64,000 nt of DNA from Procambarus clarkii. Lineage: Eukaryota > Arthropoda > Malacostraca > Decapoda > Cambaridae. Positions 1-9,120 of the stretch are shown one piece after another (position 1 is the first letter of the stretch; the number at the start of each line of letters is the position of its first letter). Where the stretch lies: the NCBI RefSeq assembly GCF_040958095.1, contig NC_091175.1, positions 22,548,683 through 22,612,682 of the forward strand. The letters are read 5' to 3'. The translations under genes were made by a program, and so were the position numbers. A model generated the notes under the pieces. It was not told the origin of the DNA, did no database searches, and saw only the letters and a list, made by a program, of their open reading frames with translations.

Positions 1-2
1 TC

Positions 3-662
3 TCAGATTGGCGAGACGTTACAAGTGGAGTCCCGCAGGGGTCAGTCCTTGGACCTATACTGTTTCTGATATATCTAAATGATCTCCCAGAGGGAATAGA
101 CTCGTTTCTCTCAATGTTTGGTGATGATGCAAAAATTATGAGGAGGATTGAAACAGAGGATGATAGTAGGAGGCTACAAGATGACCTAGGCAGACTGAAT
201 GAATGGTCCAACAAATGGCTGCTAAAGTTCAACCCGAGTAAATGCAAAGTTATGAAAGTAGGCGGTGGAAACAGGAGGCCAGACACAGGATACAGAATAG
301 GAGATGAAGTACTTAATGAAACGGACAGAGAGAAAGATCTAGGAGTTGATATCACACCAAACCTGTCTCCTGAAGCCCACATAAAAAGAATAACGTCTGC
401 GGCATATGCGAGGCTGGCTAACATCAGAACAGCGTTCAGGAACCTGTGTAAGGAATCATTCAGAATCTTGTATACCACATATGTAAGACCAGGCCTGGAG
501 TATGCGGCCCCAGCATGGAGCTGATACCTTGTCAAGCACAAGACGAAGCTGGAAAAAGTTCAAAGATATGCCACTAGACTAGTCCCAGAACTATGAGGCA
601 TGAGTTACGAGGAAATGGCTGCGGGAAATGCACCTTACGACACTGGAAGACAGAAGAGTAAG

Positions 663-663
<1 letters not shown>
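3..663 (+). pseudogene. LINE-1 reverse transcriptase, C-terminal fragment, decayed
   Basis: The frame is already open at base 3, upstream of the first ATG at 114, and carries the RT palm motif SGVPQGSVLGP followed by FGDDAK, a variant of the usual FADD catalytic box. The later LGVDI and YVRPGLEYAAPAW segments are typical of non-LTR retrotransposon RT. The frame stops at TGA 522-524, reads on in the same frame ([19 protein letters not shown]), stops again at about 597, and then runs into (CA)n. The 5' part lies outside the window. It would encode the RT of a LINE (CR1/L2-like grouping is a guess). With two stops and an altered catalytic box it is almost certainly dead. Confidence 0.88.

Positions 664-664
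<1 letters not shown>

Positions 665-733
<69 letters not shown>
665..733. repeat. (CA)n microsatellite inside LINE-1 sequence
   Basis: About 34 CA dinucleotides interrupt the LINE-1 coding segment directly after an AGAGTAAGGGGA context. The second LINE-1 segment restarts on its other side with sequence already present on the left. Confidence 0.97.
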
Positions 734-735
<2 letters not shown>

Positions 736-1154
736 TCCCGGAACTGAGAGGATTGAGCTACGAGGAAAGGCTAAAGGAGCTGAACCTCACATCCCTGGAA
801 AACAGAAGAGTAAGGGGAGACATGATAACCACCTACAAAATTCTCAGGGGAATTGACAGGGTGGACAAAGACAAACTCTTCAGCACGGGTGGGACACGAA
901 CAAGGGGACACAGGTGGAAACTTAGTACCCAGATGAGCCACAGAGACGTTAGAAAGAATTTTTTCAGTGTCAGAGTAGTTAATAAATGGAATGCACTAGG
1001 AAGTGATGTGGTGGAGGCTGACTCCATACACAGTTTCAAATGTAGATATGATAGAGCCCAGTAGGCTCAGGAATCTGTACACCAGTTGATTGACAGTTGA
1101 GAGGCGGGACCAAAGAGCCAAAGCTCAACCCCCCGCAAGTACAATTAGGTGAGT
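734..1154 (+). pseudogene. LINE-1 RT C-terminus and 3' UTR, second copy
   Basis: An open frame from the array to TAG 1062-1064 contains LRGLSYEERLKELNLTSLEN, then [24 protein letters not shown] and FFSVRVVNKWNALGSDVV, ending in RYDRAQ. This is the C-terminal end of the same LINE ORF. The 3' UTR follows (GTTGATTGACAGTTGAGAGG and CTCAACCCCC) and the 3' terminus is AGGTGAGTAC joined to (AC)n. The segment repeats material already seen at 590-663, so it is a separate copy or partial duplication. Confidence 0.85.
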
Positions 1155-1200
1155 ACACACATACACACACACACACATACACACACACACACACACACAC
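1155..1200. repeat. (CA)n microsatellite at LINE-1 3' terminus
   Basis: Imperfect CA repeat with two CATA interruptions, beginning directly at the LINE-1 3' end (GGTGAGTAC) and ending directly at a third LINE-1 segment. Confidence 0.95.
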
Positions 1201-1624
1201 TGAGAGGAATGAGCTACGAGGAAAGACTAAAGGAGCTGAACCTCACGTCCCTGGAAAACAGAAGAGTAAGGGGAGACATGGTAACCACCTACAAAATTCT
1301 CAGGGGAACAGACAGGGTGGACAAAGACAAACTCTTCAGCACGGGTGGGACACGAACAAGGGGACACAGGTGGAAACATAGTACCCACACGAGCCACAGA
1401 GACGTTAGAAAGAACTTTTTCAGTGTCAGAGTAGTTAACGGATGGAATGCATTAGGCAGTGATGTGGTGGAGGCTGACTCCATACACAGTTTCAAGTGTA
1501 GATATGATAGAGCCCAATAGGCTCAGGAATCTGTACACCAGTTGATTGACAGTTGAGAGGCGGGACCAAAGAGACAAAGCTCAACCCCCGCAAGCACAAC
1601 TAGGTGAGTACAATTAGGCGAGTA
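1201..1624 (+). pseudogene. LINE-1 RT C-terminus and 3' UTR, third copy
   Basis: Coding to TAG 1518-1520 repeats the previous copy from [15 protein letters not shown] to RYDRAQ with few changes (for example RGTDRVDK, NGWNALG). The same 3' UTR follows, with CTAGGTGAGTAC and a second AGGCGAGTAC. Copies two and three start at nearly the same point and are separated only by (CA)n. Confidence 0.85.
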
Positions 1625-2388
1625 CCTGTGTGTGAGTCATCTTGTTCATAGTCATCTTGGTTTGTCGTCATGTTCAGTAAAATCTAGTGTTATCCTGATG
1701 AACACTTTGTGCTCTGGTGAACTCCTCTTGTCTCGCTCCACCCCCTCTGCCTCCACCTCTTCCTCCGTTCTCTTGAGTGGTTCTTACTTTAAAAAATTTA
1801 GACATTATAAAGTGCATTGCGATTGAATATGTTATTGTTTACCTGCGAGTGATGACCATATACGTATTTCTGAAGATTGATGAACCAAAATAAAGCACTG
1901 ATATTTTATTGGTGTTTAGTAAAAAGGAAATATGAAGAAATCAAGAAATTGCATCTTAATTTATGTTTATTTTCGGATGTCTGTGTTCTTCTCATACATC
2001 GTGGAACACTTCAATCAGACCTCCCCCCCCCCACACCCCTCCGCCCTCCCCCCCACACCCCTCCGCCCCCCCCCCCCCACACACCCAGGAAAGAACTGCT
2101 CCCAGCTGGGGATTCGTGATTCACGTTTATTTGTTGATTGAATTTAGGCAAATATGAGGCTTGAGAGGGAGAGGGAGAGGGCGGCAGTTCCGGTTTGGCC
2201 ATAGTGGCAGTCGACCCGTGCAGGAGGGGGGGGGAGGGGGTTGAGAGAGACGTAAATCTCTTGTCAGCCTGCAGTACTAACACCCCCCCCCCCCCCCCAG
2301 TGGGGGCACATGTTCGGCAAATGACCTTGATTCAACGCTCAGTCAACGTCGGTAACGGTATTTGAACGTTACTCCGGCATGTTTTAGA
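1625..2388. other. No gene seen; C-tract DNA
   Basis: I recognise nothing coding here. Long C runs occur at 2024-2088 and 2281-2299, with a purine-rich stretch at 2160-2245. Short open frames in this stretch come from the C tracts. Confidence 0.5.
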
Positions 2389-2537
2389 CAACCCGTCTTC
2401 TCACTAGGATGGTTAAAGCGGCGGCCGTCCTCCCTAGACAACCCGTCCTCTCACTAGGATGGTTAAAGCAGCGGCCGTCCTCCCCAGACAACTCGTCCTC
2501 ACACTAGGATGGTTAAAGCAGCGGCCGTCCTCCCCAG
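2388..2537. repeat. 50-bp tandem triplication of the MITE end
   Basis: Three 50-bp units start at 2388, 2438 and 2488. Each begins ACAACCCGTC or ACAACTCGTC and contains CACTAGGATGGTTAAAGC. The unit begins with the MITE terminus, so the element's end was duplicated in tandem. Confidence 0.85.
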
Positions 2538-2863
2538 ACGCATTCATCAATTTTAACATACTGTGTATTAAACATTGGTTTGTTCTCATATATAAATTAA
2601 CATTGTTATACATACAAATTTTATGTATAGTTATGTGTAGGTTAAGTTATGTGTTTAGGTTCTGTTGGCGATTATTTGTATTTGAAGTTCGTGGGTGAAA
2701 CATAGAATTGTGGTTCGAACAGCGGACGTGAGCGAAACACTTATTCCGGAAGTGTTCGAACGTCATCAGTTGTGAGTCGTGTGTAAACCGTTTTTCATTC
2801 ATAAACATCGGGTTTGGCGGCTGGATTAACGAGCTTGGATCTTTGTATGCGAGGTCGGGGCTG
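2389..2863 (-). mobile_element. hAT-like MITE, diverged copy A
   Basis: Aligned by eye to the reverse of the better copy at 24192-24570. Shared blocks include GACGCATTCAT, TTAGGTTCTGTTGGCGATTA, CGTGGGTGAA, TTGTGAGTCGTGTGTAAACC, TTCATTCATAAACA and GGATCTTTGT. The left end CAACCCGTC matches the terminus of copy B and the right end is a diverged GAGGTCGGGGCTG. I see no clean target duplication. It has no transposase and is non-autonomous. Confidence 0.65.
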
Positions 2864-3520
2864 GTTGAGTCGTCTAGCCTCGTCTTCGGCGGGCCATTCA
2901 CCTTTTCTGACGAATTTGATTAATGGGGAAAAAATGGAGGTAGTAAGAGTGAGCAGTTCACATGGCGGCCGTTGTGTGTGTGGCGCGAGGCCTCGTCCTC
3001 CTCCCACACACTCATTGATGAATTCAGACGAGCCGGACTTGCTTAAGTCCATGAGGCTTATCTTCAGTCTGGGTTCCTGAGGTGTGGGAGAGGAGGGGTG
3101 AAGGGGGTGGGGGGGGGATGAATTGAAAGAAAAGGAACCGAGGTCATGTCTGCTGTTCTCATCAGCCCCCCCCCCCTCCCCTCCCCCAACCTCTACCCAA
3201 CCCCCCTCCTCAACCCCTTCCATCTACCCCCCCACCCCCACCCGACCCAAGCCCGTCGGGTTTTGAAAAATTGGGCGACTGTTGTGGAGATTAATTCACG
3301 TTTGTTTTTGTTTGTTTTGTTTCTCGTTCTGGAGGACCAAGACTGTCTCAAGGCTGCAACATTTTTTTTTATATTTTTCTTGGACTTTGTTTTTTTTATT
3401 GTTTTGAAGAGGATGTTGTCTTGGAGACGTTGTGAGGTCTTGAGGGTTATAATGTTCTCCTTGAACCCTCGTTGACGTCTTATTGTGATAGTTTGTTTAT
3501 TATCTTACTTCCCATCACTT
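2864..3520. other. No gene seen
   Basis: Contains G/C tracts around 3082-3120 and 3165-3245 and T-rich DNA at 3300-3420. No coding or mobile-element signature was recognised. Confidence 0.4.
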
Positions 3521-3875
3521 TCCATGGTTTGCTTGTTAAGGAGATCAGTCTGTATGCACGAACATATGCATAGTCTGTAGGTTCGAACCCTCATCACGGC
3601 CGGGAGCCGGTCGGCCGAGCGGACAGCACGCGGGACTTGTGATCCTGTGGTCCCGGTTTCGATCCCGGGCGCCGGCGAGAAACAATGGGCAGAGTTTCTT
3701 TCACCCTATGCCCCTGTTACCTAGCAATAAAATAGGTACCTGGGTGTTAGTCAGCTGTCACGGGCTGCTTCCTGGGGGTGGAGGCCTGGTCGAGGACCGG
3801 GCCGCGGGGACACTAAAGCCCCGAAATCATCTCAAGATAACGGCCCTTGTGGATTTGTTCAGATTAGTCTGTAGT
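3521..3875 (+). mobile_element. SINE-2 remnant split by a younger SINE
   Basis: The left part ends in TAGGTTCGAACCCTCATCAC, a tRNA B-box followed by ACGGCC. The right part resumes at 3840 with ACGGCCCTTGTGGATTTGTT. The uninterrupted order, B box, CACGGCCCTTGTGGATTT, is seen at 7905-7941. The element between the two halves is SINE-1. Confidence 0.6.
3602..3839 (+). mobile_element. SINE-1b, tRNA-derived, nested in SINE-2
   Basis: The head has an A-box-like GGTCGGCCGAGCGG and a B-box GTTTCGATCCC, as in RNA polymerase III promoters derived from tRNA. The family body follows (AGCAATAAAATAGGTACCTG, CAGCTGTCACGGGCTGCTTC), then the tail GGCCTGGTCGAGGACCGG ending CATCTCAAGATA. The flanks carry ACGGCC at 3596-3601 and 3840-3845, a plausible 6-bp target duplication. 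Confidence 0.85.
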
Positions 3876-4265
3876 TTAGTGGTTCATCTCTTGTATAATG
3901 TTATGACATGCGCCTCCGTCCACCAGTGTGACCCCCAACTCTGTCTTCAGAGGTGCGTCACATATTATTGTGAGTGGCTAGCACAGGGATTTGGCAGCTT
4001 CTTTTAAGGTGCATGGGGATATCCTGCCAGGTGCCATAGTTTTTATTTTGACGAGTCCTGGAGCTGGCTTCTAGCCACGTCCTCTGATTTCTGTGAGGTG
4101 GGGACTTTACAAGAGGGCTGCATACTCTACAACTGGTCTCAAGTAGGTGGTGGCCAGTGAAGTTGAAGTTAGTGGCTCCAATAACATTAGGTGTGCTGAT
4201 GCTCTCCAGTTGTACATATGTACTACTGTGTTCACTGTGTGTACGCAGCTGTGATTGCTATTGTG
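3876..4265. other. No gene seen
   Basis: Single-copy-looking sequence without a recognisable frame or repeat. Confidence 0.35.
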
Positions 4266-4315
4266 AAACTTCAGCTCATGAACCCCGCCTCTCAATCTTC
4301 AATCGACTAGGGGTG
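4266..4315 (-). mobile_element. LINE-1 3' UTR scrap
   Basis: AGCTCATGAACCCCGCCTCT and CAATCGACTAGGG resemble the reverse complement of the LINE-1 3' UTR (CCGCCTCTCAACTGTCAATC elsewhere). Short and diverged. Confidence 0.4.
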
Positions 4316-4336
4316 TAGTTTCTCTGACCCCTCCTG

Positions 4337-4590
4337 AGGTTATCTTGAGATGATTTCGGGGCTTAGCGTCCCCGCGGCCCGGTCCTCGACCAGGCCTCCT
4401 TTTTGTTACACACCCCCAGGAAGCAGCCCGTAGCAGCTGTCTAACTCCCAGGTACCTATTTACTGCTAGGTGAACAAGGGCATCAAGGTAAAAGAAACTC
4501 TACTCATTTGTTTCCGCCTCCACCGGGGATCGAACCCTGAACTTCAGGACTACAAATCCCGAGCGCTGTCCACTCAGCCGTCATGCCCCT
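4337..4590 (-). mobile_element. SINE-1a, tRNA-derived
   Basis: Near full-length reverse copy. It begins with the tail GGTTATCTTGAGATGATTTC and GGTCCTCGACCAGGCC, then the CTTTTTGTTACACA segment typical of subtype a, the body GGTACCTATTTACTGCTAGG, and ends with the tRNA-like head (GGGGATCGAACCC and CCACTCAGCCGTC). Confidence 0.88.
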
Positions 4591-4710
4591 TTTTCCACTT
4601 TACTTCATCGGTTATTCCATATTTTGTTACTATTATGAAGGCCGCATTAGTTCTTTTCAGATATGCAAGTAGCTCATTCCAGAACTTAGTTTCCATGTGT
4701 TTACCTTGAG

Positions 4711-4925
4711 GGTGTTCCGAGGATCAATGACCTCACAACCCGGTTTCTGATCAAGCCTCTTGGTTAGCGTTCTGATCAATCTGGCTGTTAGACGCCAGTA
4801 CTCGCAGTCTGTGAGTCATGCATCAGGGTGCGAGCAATCGCCTCCAACAGTCTGGTTGACTAGACTACCAACCAGGAGGCCTGGTCAGAGACTGGGCCGC
4901 GGAGACTTTGATCCTAGGAACCGAC
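4711..4925. repeat. Foldback of LINE-2 3' tail sequence
   Basis: The left arm GTTCCGAGGATCAATGACCT through GATCAAGCCTCTTGGTT is approximately the reverse complement of the right arm at 4873-4925 (AACCAGGAGGCCTGGTCAGA, then GATCCTAGGAACC). Between them lie ATCAATCTGGCTGTTAGACG and GAGTCATGCATCAGG, diverged forms of the LINE-2 3' coding end and UTR seen intact at 48590-48670. Confidence 0.55.
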
Positions 4926-4992
4926 GCAAAGTACTTGTCTTGCAAAATATGTGAGTTATGTCTCAACCTGTCAATTCCATGTTGTTGTTGTT

Positions 4993-5672
4993 GTTGCTTG
5001 CGTAACTGCTTCGTGAATCTGGCCCCAGGTTCGCAAATGCTTGCGTAACTGCTTCGTGAATCTGGCCCCAGGTTTGTCAATGCTTGCGTAACTGCTTCGT
5101 GAATCTGGCCCCAGGTTCGCAAATGCTTGCGTAACTGCTTCGTGAATCTGGCCCCAGGTTTGTAAATGCTTGCGTAACTGCTTCGTGAATCTGGCCCCAG
5201 GTTCGTAAATGCTTGCGTAACTGCTTCGTGAATCAGGCTCCAGGTTCGTAAATGCTTGCGTAACTGCTTCGTGAATCTGGCCCCAGGTTTGTAAATGCTT
5301 GCGTAACTGCTTCGTGAATCAGGCCCCAGGTTCGTAAATGCTTGCGTAACTGCTTCGTGAATCTGGCCCCAGGTTCGCAAATGCTTGCGTAACTGCTTCG
5401 TGAATCAGGCCCCAGGTTCGTAAATGCTTGCGTAACTGCTTCGTGAATCAGGCCCCAGGTTCGTAAATGCTTGCGTAACTGCTTCGTGAATCTGGCCCCA
5501 GGTTCGTAAATGCTTGCGTAACTGCTTCGTGAATCAGGCCCCAGGTTCGTAAATGCTTGCGTAACTGCTTCGTGAATCAGGCCCCAGGTTTGTAAATGCT
5601 TGCGTAACTGCTTCGTGAATCTGGCCCCAGGTTTGTAAATGCTTGCGTAACTGCTTCGTGAATCAGGCCCCT
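4993..5672. repeat. 43-bp satellite made from FB-2 termini, about 16 copies
   Basis: The unit contains TGCTTGCGTAACTGCTTCGT, then GAATC(T/A)GGCCCCAGGTT and CGTAAA. It equals the terminal 43 bases of foldback element FB-2 (single-copy at 8084 and 8344). Variation is mainly T/A after GAATC and C/T after GGTT. Long reverse-strand frames here are repeat artefacts. Confidence 0.92.
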
Positions 5673-6085
5673 GGTGTTGAGGTCGGTGAGATGTGGAAAA
5701 AAAAATTCTCGCTTGCGTCACATGTGAACTGGTTCAAGGAATGTCTTGAACGACTCCTTGTTCGGCTGTAGGGAGTTAGTACACATGCCGACGGACCTCT
5801 CGGATGCCGATGATGGCACCCAGTTGGTGTGTGCTTCATGGAATAGCTTGGTGTGATATCCTCAGGTACTTTGTCCGATCTTAAGAGTGGTTTCCTGTCG
5901 CATTTTCAACGTTGTGGGCAAAATCGTCAGTCCACCGCGCCATCCTTCATTACATTGCATTTACTCTTGTTGAAATTTAACAACCACTTATTAGACGTTG
6001 ATATTATTCGTGTTGGTAATTTTCCCGTCGTGAAACATTGACAGGAAGTAGAATTTCCTTCCTAGATATAATTCATCTCGAGAAG
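5673..6085. other. No gene seen
   Basis: Mixed-composition sequence with no recognised feature. Confidence 0.35.
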
Positions 6086-6087
6086 GT

Positions 6088-6427
6088 GATTGGAACTAAT
6101 GATTGGAGCTAATGATTGGGGGCTAGTGATTGGGGCTAATGATTGGAGCTAGTGATTGGGGCTAATGATTGGGGGCTAATGATTGGAGACTAATGATTGG
6201 GGCTAATGATTGGAGCTAATGATTGAGGTTAATGATTGAGGTTAATAATGGGGGTTAATGATTGAAGCTGATGATTGGGGCTAATGATTGGGGGCTAATG
6301 ATTGGAGACTAATGATTGGGGCTAATGATTGAGGTTAATGAGTGAGGTTAATAATGGGGGCTAATGATTGAGGTTAACGATTGGAGCTTATGATTGGGGA
6401 CTAATGATTGGGGGTTAATGATGGGGC
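6088..6427. repeat. Degenerate short tandem repeat, TAATGATTGGGGC core
   Basis: Roughly 12-14-bp units of TAATGATTGG(G/A)GC, with variants such as TTAATGATTGAGG, repeated about 25 times. Irregular, so probably old. Confidence 0.85.
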
Positions 6428-6711
6428 CTCTAACGACACCCGGCTTGCCTCCTCTCCTCCCCTGGTGACGTCACACTGCCCCACCCGACCTCTCGCCTCT
6501 TACCTTATAGTTTTACCGGTTTCGAACACTTCGTTAAAAATGCGACGTCTTGGTCAACTTTAAAGCACCGTAATGCAGACGTTTTCCCCGCTCGGCTTCG
6601 GTGGGTTAGGTCGGTTGTGCGGGTCCGTACGTTTCTGGTAATGGCAAAAAGGTTGCATTTTGTACGGAGTGGCAGTTCTAGAGAAGAAAATATGCCATAT
6701 CTATATAACAC
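6428..6711. other. No gene seen
   Basis: Unrecognised sequence between the short repeat and the next SINE. Confidence 0.35.
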
Positions 6712-6962
6712 GGGGCCTGACGGCTGAGTGGACAGCGCTCGGGATTCGTAGTTCTAAGGGTTCCTGGTATGATCCCCGGTGCAAGTGGAAACAAATGGGT
6801 AGAGTTTCTTTTACCCTGATGCTACTGTTCATCTAGCAGTAAATAGGTACCTGGGAGTTAGACAGCTGCTACGGGCTGCTTCCTGGGGATGTGTAACAAA
6901 AAGGAGGCCTGGTCGAAGACCGGGCCGCAGGGACGCTAAGCCCCGAAATCATCTCAAGATAA
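6712..6962 (+). mobile_element. SINE-1a, tRNA-derived
   Basis: The head GGGGCCTGACGGCTGAGTGG holds the A box. The B box is damaged (GGTATGATCCCC). Body and tail are intact: AGCAGTAAATAGGTACCTGG, CAGCTGCTACGGGC, GTGTAACAAAAAGGAGG, and GACGCTAAGCCCCGAAATC ending ATCTCAAGATAACC. Confidence 0.9.
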
Positions 6963-7434
6963 CCTATTTTTACTCACCTATTTGAGTTAATAGGACAGAG
7001 CTTAAGCTCCTGGGCTCCGCATTTCCAGCTGTTGCCGCGTGTTTTAGCGACCTTTATTTTATAGTGTATGTGCTTACCTACCAGTGTGTACGGGGGAGTG
7101 AGGCCTGGCTCCTGGTACCCCGCCTGCTGCCCTTGTTGTACCTGCTGCGTAATAATTGAACGATGTGTATATATTATATGTGTGTTTGCGAGTGTCAGAG
7201 GAGAAGGAGGGAAAGTACATATGTATGTAGTGAGCACAAACACCAGGCCAGTCGGGTTGTAGTGGGCGTGTGGGCGTGCGGGACGCTTCAAACAACAGCC
7301 TCTTCAATCAAGTTATCACCAGAAAAGTCTGGCCCCAGGCCTGGCTTGGGGAGTATCAGAACTACTGGATTGGTCTGTGTTCTTCCCAGACCTCTGTGGA
7401 TTAGTAAGGGGGGGGGGGGGGGGTAGCCCCAAGT
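6963..7434. other. No gene seen; short LINE-tail scrap
   Basis: Short overlapping open frames on both strands show no recognisable domain. CCCAGGCCTGGCTTGGGGAG at about 7334 resembles the LINE-2-associated 3' sequence at 46150. A G run lies at 7410-7423. Confidence 0.35.
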
Positions 7435-7680
7435 GGGAGCCGGTGGCTGAGCGGACAGAACACTGTACGCGTGATCCTGTGGTCCCGGGTTCGATCCCGG
7501 GCGCCGGCGAGAAACAATGGGCAGAGTTTCTTACACCCTGCTGCCCCTGTTACCTAGCAGTAAATAGATACCTGGGAGTTAGTCAGCTGTCACGGGCTGC
7601 TTCCTGGGGGTGGAGACCTGGTCGAGGACCGGGCCGCGGGGACACTAAGCCCCGAAATCACCTCAAGATAACCTCAAGAA
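7435..7680 (+). mobile_element. SINE-1b, tRNA-derived
   Basis: The head GGGAGCCGGTGGCTGAGCGG and perfect B box GGGTTCGATCCCGGGCGCC can form acceptor-like and T-arm stems. The body with CAGCTGTCACGGGCTGCTTC and the full tail to CACCTCAAGATAACCTCAAG follow. Confidence 0.9.
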
Positions 7681-7777
7681 GTGTAGGGTTCAAGACCTGA
7701 GGAAGGTGTGCCTCCCTCCACGTCATCACTGCTCAGTAAACAAACCATTAAAACTAAACCTAACGAAAATGGATACG

Positions 7778-7941
7778 AAATCCACAAGGGCCGTGACGAG
7801 GGTTCGAACCTACGTCCGAGAGATTCCCAGACGCTGCCTTAATCGACTGAGCATGGTTATGTCGTAGCTCAGTCGATTAAGGCAGCGTCTGGGATGCTCT
7901 CGGACGTAGGTTCGAATCCTCGTCACGGCCCTTGTGGATTT
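7778..7941. mobile_element. SINE-2 inverted pair (tRNA-like palindrome)
   Basis: Two 75-bp arms (7778-7852 and 7867-7941) face each other across a 14-bp spacer, with about three mismatches. The plus arm reads GCTCAGTCGATTAAGGCAGC (A box) and GTAGGTTCGAATCCTCGTCA (B box), then CCCTTGTGGATTT. Each arm is a tRNA-derived SINE head, so this is a head-to-head inverted insertion or inverted duplication that can extrude a hairpin. Confidence 0.85.
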
Positions 7942-8083
7942 ATTCATTTGATACATCACGCTATTGTGATTTCTGTGTGGAAATGGATAACATTTTGGGC
8001 TTTGTATATGTTGTATACATGTGAGTGACTGTCACTATGAAGTCGTAGTGTTGATATCACTATAGGTTTTAAACCCTGGTTTT

Positions 8084-8344
8084 GGGGCCAGATTTTTTGA
8101 AGCAGTTACGCAAGCACTTACGAACGTGTACATCTTCCCTCAATCTTTGACGGCTTTGGTTATATTTATTAAACAGTTTACAAGCATGAAAACTTGCCAA
8201 TCAACTGTTGTTATTGTTATAAACAGCCTCCTGGTGCTTCGGAGCTCATTAACTGTTTAGTAATTGTAAACCAAGCCGCCAAAGATTGAGAAAAGATGGA
8301 CAGGTTCGTAAGTGCTTGCGTAACTGCTTCGTGAATCTGACCCC
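8084..8344. mobile_element. Foldback element FB-2, uninterrupted copy
   Basis: Termini GGGGCCAGATT...GAAGCAGTTACGCAAGCACT and TAAGTGCTTGCGTAACTGCT...GAATCTGACCCC are inverted repeats. The arms extend inward through TGTACATCTT / AAGATGGACA and CAATCTTTGACGGCTTTGG / CCAAGCCGCCAAAGATTG, roughly 85 bp each. The central part holds GCCTCCTGGTGCTTCGGAGC. No coding capacity. This copy preserves the empty site (GTTTAGTA at 8255-8262) used by the hAT-like MITE in the second copy. Confidence 0.85.
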
Positions 8345-8382
8345 TAGGGTCAAGGAGGCTGCTGTAACCTGGGGGAGATCTT

Positions 8383-8470
8383 TGCGGGGGGGTTGAGCTT
8401 AGGCTCCTTGGTCCCGCCTCTCAACCGTCAATCAACTGGTGTACAGATTCTTGAGCCTACTGGGCTCTAT
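8383..8470 (-). mobile_element. LINE-1 3' UTR fragment
   Basis: Reverse complement of the LINE-1 tail: GGGGGGTTGAGCTTAGGC, GGTCCCGCCTCTCAACCGTC, CAACTGGTGTACAGATTC, GAGCCTACTGGGCTCTAT. Faces another LINE-1 fragment at 8740. Confidence 0.8.
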
Positions 8471-8739
8471 ACCAGTAGAGGTGTGCGAGTACAAGACCAT
8501 AAGAGGTGTGAGCCAGAATGCAAGGTCGCGTGTTAAAATGCAAGAAGGGATGTTAAAGTTAACAAAAAAAGATGTGGAAATATTAGAATGCGTGTCAAAC
8601 GCGTCCGGTGTCCAATCCGTCCTCTTAAAAATAACGTCGCTTTTCGCCCGTATGCGCGCTATGGCCAAAAATGGACGTAATTTTAAATGAAATCGGCTCA
8701 TGAATGTGATGTATTGTCCCGTTTAAGTCCCCAGGCACC
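8471..8739. other. Unrecognised sequence between two LINE-1 tails
   Basis: Open on both strands for about 80-90 codons but with no recognisable domain. Flanked by inversely oriented LINE-1 3' ends. No function can be assigned. Confidence 0.3.
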
Positions 8740-8918
8740 AGGCAATGGAATGCATTAGGCAGTGATGTGGTGGAGGCTGACTCCATACACAGTTTCAAGT
8801 GTAGATATGATAGAGCCCAGTAGGCTCAGGAACCTGTACACCTGTTGATTGACAGTTGAGAGGCGGGACCAAAGAGCCAGACCTCAACACCCGCAAGCAC
8901 AACTAGGTGAGTACACTC
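8740..8918 (+). mobile_element. LINE-1 3' end fragment
   Basis: Starts within coding sequence (GGAATGCATTAGGCAGTGAT, encoding WNALGSD in other copies) and continues through GACTCCATACACAGTTTCAA, the UTR (TTGATTGACAGTTGAGAGGC) and the end AACTAGGTGAGTAC. Confidence 0.85.
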
Positions 8919-9120
8919 TCATCGCCCACACAAGAATAATAAACACAAAACCTTCCCACTCACACCCCGGGTGCCATATGTTCTCTTCCTCGAGCAGCGG
9001 GGTTCCCCCAACCAGAGAAGGGTATTGGGGTACAACTGACAGGCACAGAGACGCCTCACCCGTGATCCAAACAACTATTGGTAATTTTTTGTTAAATTTT
9101 GCCCCGAGGGCGAGTTTATT

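Noticed and set aside
7778-7941. Pair of tRNA genes in opposite orientation
   Set aside because: A and B boxes are present, but I could not form a convincing acceptor stem, and the 3' CCCTTGTGGATTT continuation marks a SINE family also seen at 3840.
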